A stretch of DNA of 64,000 nt, from positions 28,113 to 92,112 of the forward strand of contig NZ_CABFMN010000066.1 in NCBI RefSeq assembly GCF_901875635.1. Direction: 5' to 3'. Under the pieces are notes generated by a model. It saw only the letters and a list, made by a program, of their open reading frames with translations. It did not search any database and was not told the DNA's origin. Of the stretch, positions 60,408-64,000 are shown piece after piece (the stretch's first letter is position 1; each line of letters opens with the position of its first letter). The position numbers and the translations under genes are program-made. The DNA is from Xylophilus ampelinus. Lineage in GTDB: Bacteria > Pseudomonadota > Gammaproteobacteria > Burkholderiales > Burkholderiaceae_C.

Positions 60408-61016
60408 TCAGTTGGCCCCGGTGGACAGCAGCCCGTGGCTGCGCGCATGGTGCAGGGCCTGCGTGCGGCTCTTCACGCCCAGGCGACGGAACAGGCGCCA
60501 CAGGTGCACCTTCACCGTGTGCTCGCTGATGTCGAGCTGGGCCGCGATGTCGCGGTTGCTCATGCCCTGGTCGAGCATGGCAATGAGCTGCGTCTGACGC
60601 TTCGACAGCTTGCCGGGATTGGCCGGTGCGGCCGTATCTTCGGTCTCGGCATCGGCCTGCAGCAGCCCCTTGAGCGCCGCCGCCAGCTCGCCGGAGCCGG
60701 CCGACTTCTCGATGTAGATGTCGGCGCCGGCCTCGATGCAGGCTTCTTCCATGTCGGCAGCGGGCGAGGCGGAGTACACAGCGATCGGCACGTCCGGGTA
60801 GCCCTGCTTGAGCGCGATCACGCCGGACACGCCGGTCACGTCGGGCAGCTTCAGGTCCAGGCAGAACAGCTTGGGCTCACCATGCTGCTTGACACCGGCG
60901 GGCAGCTTGTCGAGCCGCTCGAGCTCCACGATGTTCTCGGCTGGGCGCAGACGGCGCAGCACCATGACGATGGCGTCGCGCATCAGGGGATGATCGTCGA
61001 TGACGTAGATGCTCAT
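60408..61016 (-). CDS. NarL/LuxR-type response regulator
   Basis: 202 aa. Receiver domain: VIDDHPLMRDAI, phospho-acceptor Asp in FCLDLKLPDVTG, and Lys in YIEKSAGSGEL. Then an Ala/Glu/Pro-rich linker and a LuxR HTH: LSKRQTQLIAMLDQGMSNRDIA and ISEHTVKVHLWRLFRRLGV. Convergent to the sensor kinase. Likely activates target promoters outside the window. Confidence 0.93.
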   Translation of the reverse strand: MSIYVIDDHPLMRDAIVMVLRRLRPAENIVELERLDKLPAGVKQHGEPKLFCLDLKLPDVTGVSGVIALKQGYPDVPIAVYSASPAADMEEACIEAGADIYIEKSAGSGELAAALKGLLQADAETEDTAAPANPGKLSKRQTQLIAMLDQGMSNRDIAAQLDISEHTVKVHLWRLFRRLGVKSRTQALHHARSHGLLSTGAN

Positions 61017-61109
61017 GTTGTAGCTCTGTGCTTTGACTTACTGGCGAGCCGGCTGCAGCCTGAGGCTGCCTTGTGATGGTCGATGCCACCGGCCACGCGA
61101 AACAATCCC

Positions 61110-62426
61110 TTATTCTCCACTCGCCTGGGCGAGGTTCTCCAGTGCTTCGATGGCGGCGCGCAAGCCCGCATTGTCCAGCGGTTCGAGTTGAGAAACCAGC
61201 GATTCCAGTGCGGCCGCCGGCTGCTGCTGCAGTTCGGCGATGGCGCGACCCGCGTCCTTCGGCGACGCGAAGCCGCGGCTTTGCAGCAGCAAGGCGCCCT
61301 TGGCGTCCTGCAGCTTGAAGTAGAACTGGCCGTTCTTCTCGCGGTACTGCTTGAAGCTCGGCCTCGCTGCCTTCGCAGCCTTGTGCACCCCCTGGGCCGC
61401 CGGCTGGTCGGCCAGGTTGCGCAGGCCCACGGCGTGGCGCAGGCGGCCCATGAAGGGCTGCGACAGGGCCCGTGCCTTCTCGGCGCCGGCCCGCAGGATG
61501 CGCTCGATCTGCGCCGGGTCGGCCATCAGCGCCTCGTAGCGTTCGCGCAGCGGCGCGATCTCGCGGTCGATGCGTTCGAAGAGCAGTTGCTTGGCGTCGC
61601 CCCAGGCGATGCCCTCGGCAAACGCCTTGCGCAGCGCCTCGGTCTCGGCCGCATCGGCAAAGGCCTGGTAGATCTGGAACAGGGCCGAGCCCTCGGTGTC
61701 CTTGGGCTCGCCCGGCGCGCGCGAATCGGTCGTGATGCTGCCGATGAGTTTTTGCAACTGCGCGCGCGGCGTGAACAGCGGGATCGTGTTGCCGTAGCTC
61801 TTGCTCATCTTGCGGCCGTCCAGGCCGGGCAGCAGCGCGACGGCCTCGTCGATCTCGGCTTCGGGCAGCGTGAAGTGCTCGCCGTAGAGGTGGTTGAAGC
61901 TGTTGCCCATGTCGCGCGCCATCTCGATGTGCTGGACTTGGTCGCGGCCCACCGGCACCTTGTGCGCGTTGAACATCAGGATGTCCGCGGCCATCAGCGC
62001 GGGGTACATGAACAGGCCCACGGTGACGTCGGCATCGGGGTCGCTGCCCGCCGCGTGGTTGCGGTCGACCGCGGCCTTGTACGCATGCGCGCGGTTGAGA
62101 ACGCCCTTGCCGGTCACGCAGCTCAGGAACCAGGTCAGCTCGGGGATCTCGGGGATGTCCGACTGGCGATAGAAGGTCACGCGCTCAGGGTCGAGCCCGC
62201 AGGCCAGCCAGGTGGCCGCGATCTCCAGCGTCGAGCGCTGGATGCGCGCCGGCTCGTCGCACTTGATGAGCGCGTGGTAATCGGCCAGGAAGTAGTAGCT
62301 CTGCACGTCGGGGCGCTGGCTGAAGCGCACCGAGTGGCGCACCGAACCGACGTAGTTGCCCAGGTGCGGCGTGCCGGTGGTGGTGATGCCGGTGAGGAAG
62401 CGGGTGACCGTGGCGGGAGAGGGCAT
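61110..62426 (-). CDS. trpS: Tryptophanyl-tRNA synthetase with C-terminal DUF1508-like extension
   Basis: 438 aa. Class I synthetase: [11 protein letters not shown] is the HIGH site and [10 protein letters not shown] the KMSKS loop. The catalytic core ends near residue 345, the normal length for bacterial TrpS. The extra 90 residues include [20 protein letters not shown] and [18 protein letters not shown], which look like a YegP/DUF1508 domain, followed by a helical tail. The extension is probably a lineage feature of Burkholderiales; its role is unknown. The M50 protease gene lies 15 bases upstream on the same strand. Confidence 0.95.
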   Translation of the reverse strand: MPSPATVTRFLTGITTTGTPHLGNYVGSVRHSVRFSQRPDVQSYYFLADYHALIKCDEPARIQRSTLEIAATWLACGLDPERVTFYRQSDIPEIPELTWFLSCVTGKGVLNRAHAYKAAVDRNHAAGSDPDADVTVGLFMYPALMAADILMFNAHKVPVGRDQVQHIEMARDMGNSFNHLYGEHFTLPEAEIDEAVALLPGLDGRKMSKSYGNTIPLFTPRAQLQKLIGSITTDSRAPGEPKDTEGSALFQIYQAFADAAETEALRKAFAEGIAWGDAKQLLFERIDREIAPLRERYEALMADPAQIERILRAGAEKARALSQPFMGRLRHAVGLRNLADQPAAQGVHKAAKAARPSFKQYREKNGQFYFKLQDAKGALLLQSRGFASPKDAGRAIAELQQQPAAALESLVSQLEPLDNAGLRAAIEALENLAQASGE

Positions 62427-62441
62427 GGCAGGGTGGTTGGC

Positions 62442-63113
62442 TCAGCGCAGCAGCGCCACCAGGGGAGACATCATCAGATTAAGAACAAAGTAGCCAGCGT
62501 TCATGAGCGGCCGCAGCCACCAGGTGCCGACGATACCCGCGATCACGAGGCCCATCACGATGAAGAAGCCGAAGGGCTCGATGCGGGCGAGGAGGACCTG
62601 GGCCTTGCCTCGTGGAAGAAGCCCCGCGAGCACCCGGCCGCCGTCCAGCGGCGGCAGCGGGAACAGGTTGAAGGCCCACATCACGAGGTTGACCAGCACG
62701 CCGGCGCGGGCCATGTCGAGGAAGAAGCGTTCCTGCACGCCGAAGGCCAGCGCGACGACGAGGAACAGGGCCCACAGGATGGCCTGGATGAAGTTGGAGG
62801 CCGGCCCGGCCAGTGCCACCCACACCATGTCGCGCCTGGGATGCCGCAGCTGGCCGAAGTCGACCGGCACCGGCTTCGCATAGCCGAAGAGGAAGGCGCC
62901 CGAGGTAGCGAAGTACAGCAGCAGCGGCATCGCGATGGTGCCGATGGGGTCGATGTGCTTGAGCGGGTTGAGCGTGAGGCGGCCCATCATGTAGGCCGTG
63001 TGGTCACCGAAATGCCGGGCCACGTAGCCGTGTGCCGCCTCGTGCACGGTGATCGCGAAGAGCACCGGCAGGGCGTAGATCAGCACCGTCTGGATGAGGT
63101 TGGGGAAGTCCAC
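62442..63113 (-). CDS. Site-2 protease family (M50) membrane metalloprotease
   Basis: 223 aa. ITVHEAAHGYVARHFGD carries the HExxH zinc motif in the first membrane segment, and NLFPLPPLDGGRV the NPxPxxDG motif that supplies the zinc Asp. Four to five hydrophobic helices, no PDZ domain: a minimal rhomboid-independent site-2 protease acting within the inner membrane. Substrates unknown. Confidence 0.92.
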   Translation of the reverse strand: MDFPNLIQTVLIYALPVLFAITVHEAAHGYVARHFGDHTAYMMGRLTLNPLKHIDPIGTIAMPLLLYFATSGAFLFGYAKPVPVDFGQLRHPRRDMVWVALAGPASNFIQAILWALFLVVALAFGVQERFFLDMARAGVLVNLVMWAFNLFPLPPLDGGRVLAGLLPRGKAQVLLARIEPFGFFIVMGLVIAGIVGTWWLRPLMNAGYFVLNLMMSPLVALLR

Positions 63114-63173
63114 TGCGGGATTGTCTCAGACGGCCGGCGCGCAGCTGCGCCGGGCGAGGTGTCCCGAACGCGT

Positions 63174-63809
63174 TCACAGGCCCAGCGGCGGCAGCGGGCC
63201 GCGGCCCTTGCGCACGAGCACCGGGTCCTCGCCGCTGCCCATGGGCGTGAGGTCGACCACGGTGGTGGGCTCCGAGGGGCAGGCGCCCGAGTCGACGACG
63301 CCGCCGATCTGCTTCTCGAAGCGTTCGCGGATCTCGGCCGCGTCGTTGAGCGGTTCGGTTTCGCCGGGGGGGATGAGCGTGGTCGCCAGCAGCGGCTCGC
63401 CGTGCAGCATCAGCAATTCGCCCAGCGCCTTGTGTTCGGGCACGCGCAGGCCGATGGTCTTGCGCTGCGGGTGGCTCACGCGCCGCGGGACTTCCTTGGT
63501 CGCTTCGAGCAGGAAGGTGTAGGGGCCGGGCGTGGCGGCCTTGAGCAGGCGGTACTGGCGGTTGTCGACACGTGCGTAGTTGGCGAGCTCGCTCAGGTCG
63601 CGGCACAGCAGGGTGAGGTGGTGCTTCTCGTCGACCTGCCGGATGCGCCGCAATTGGTCGACCGCGTCCTTGTCGTCGAGGTGGCAGACCAGTGCGTAGC
63701 TCGAGTCGGTGGGCACGGCCAGAATCTCGCCCTTCGCGAGCAGGGCGGCCGCCTGCTTGAGCAGCCGGGGTTGTGGGTTGTCGGGATGCACTTCGAAGAA
63801 CTGGGCCAT
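63174..63809 (-). CDS. L-threonylcarbamoyladenylate synthase-family protein (Sua5/YciO/YrdC)
   Basis: 211 aa from ATG 63809; the longer start at 63881 adds a non-conserved segment. AKGEILAVPTDSSYALVCHLDDKDAV is the YrdC ATP/threonine site, KHHLTLLCRDLSELANYA and TPGPYTFLLEATKEVPRRV the remaining core. Closest to YciO, which uses the same fold, whereas TsaC proper usually differs in the C-terminal SxPS region. Role is tRNA t6A formation or a related activity. The remaining 190 bases to the window end show no gene. Confidence 0.9.
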   Translation of the reverse strand: MAQFFEVHPDNPQPRLLKQAAALLAKGEILAVPTDSSYALVCHLDDKDAVDQLRRIRQVDEKHHLTLLCRDLSELANYARVDNRQYRLLKAATPGPYTFLLEATKEVPRRVSHPQRKTIGLRVPEHKALGELLMLHGEPLLATTLIPPGETEPLNDAAEIRERFEKQIGGVVDSGACPSEPTTVVDLTPMGSGEDPVLVRKGRGPLPPLGL

Positions 63810-64000
63810 GGGGGGATTGTCCTGAATGCGGCGTGCGCGTGCTGCAGGAGGTGCGAGGTGGGCCGGATGGTGAAAGTGCAATCGGGCTGTGGCGCTTGCT
63901 GCTTCTGCGTTGCGGCCGAAATTGTCACGTTCGTTACTTTCTTGGCTGGGCTTGTTTTTTTGGGCGCTGACCGGTGGCTTGTTCCGTCGTCGCTGTCGAT

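Noticed and set aside
1..64000. CRISPR arrays, rRNA operons, riboswitches
   Set aside because: No regularly spaced repeats, no rRNA-like sequence and no recognisable riboswitch core were seen on either strand.

Overview
The window looks like a chromosome segment of a beta-proteobacterium of the Burkholderiales, most likely a Variovorax-like Comamonadaceae. This rests on the GC-rich coding DNA, three orphan Bug/TctC-type binding proteins, two Liv-type ABC transporters, a large CoA-dependent catabolic island, and a housekeeping end carrying trpS, a site-2 protease and a Sua5/YciO protein. The placement is inference; no rRNA or intact tRNA is present to anchor it.

Region 1 (1-18.3 kb) is accessory DNA. 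It opens with an HD-like phosphohydrolase (cut by the window edge) and a small partner. Next comes a compact locus that I read as a conflict/defence system. On the + strand it has a 107-aa protein, a PfkB kinase/nucleoside 2-deoxyribosyltransferase fusion, a 49-aa ORF and an OGG-like DNA glycosylase. Convergent to these is a tightly overlapping - strand operon: SIR2-like protein, 191-aa middle protein, SMC/RecF-like ABC ATPase, QueC-like PP-loop enzyme and SagB-like nitroreductase. The nucleobase enzymes recall type IV CBASS and Qat systems, but no cyclase, TGT or TatD is seen. Then follow an XRE regulator with a lipoprotein/secreted pair, a DUF932 protein, two tyrosine recombinases and a small element protein.

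Region 2 (18.3-55.6 kb) is a catabolic island bounded by two diverged direct repeats. Each starts with what looks like the 3' end of a tRNA-Ser gene, followed by the same terminator hairpin and the same decayed gene. Inside are two complete branched-chain-type ABC transporters, three Bug proteins, a FadR-type GntR regulator and CoA chemistry: an ADP-forming acyl-CoA synthetase, a class III CoA-transferase, paired acyl-CoA dehydrogenases, two crotonases, a MaoC hydratase, an SDR, and two thiolase-fold/DUF35 pairs that lack the thiolase cysteine. There are also a GMC oxidoreductase, aldehyde dehydrogenase, FAH-family protein, amidohydrolase, cupin and NIPSNAP proteins, and a flavin reductase fused to a FadR-type ligand-binding domain. 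Seven copies of a palindrome AATGG-N5-CCATT stand before essentially every transcription unit, so the island looks like one regulon run by its own GntR protein. The substrate is not evident; the enzyme set fits side-chain or alicyclic acid degradation with retro-aldol C-C cleavage.

Region 3 (55.6-64 kb) looks like backbone: a UvrA-like ATPase, a sensor kinase and a convergent NarL-type response regulator, then trpS (with a C-terminal DUF1508-like extension), a site-2 protease and a Sua5/YciO-family protein, all three on the - strand.

All calls come from reading translations and motifs by eye; no database search was run.
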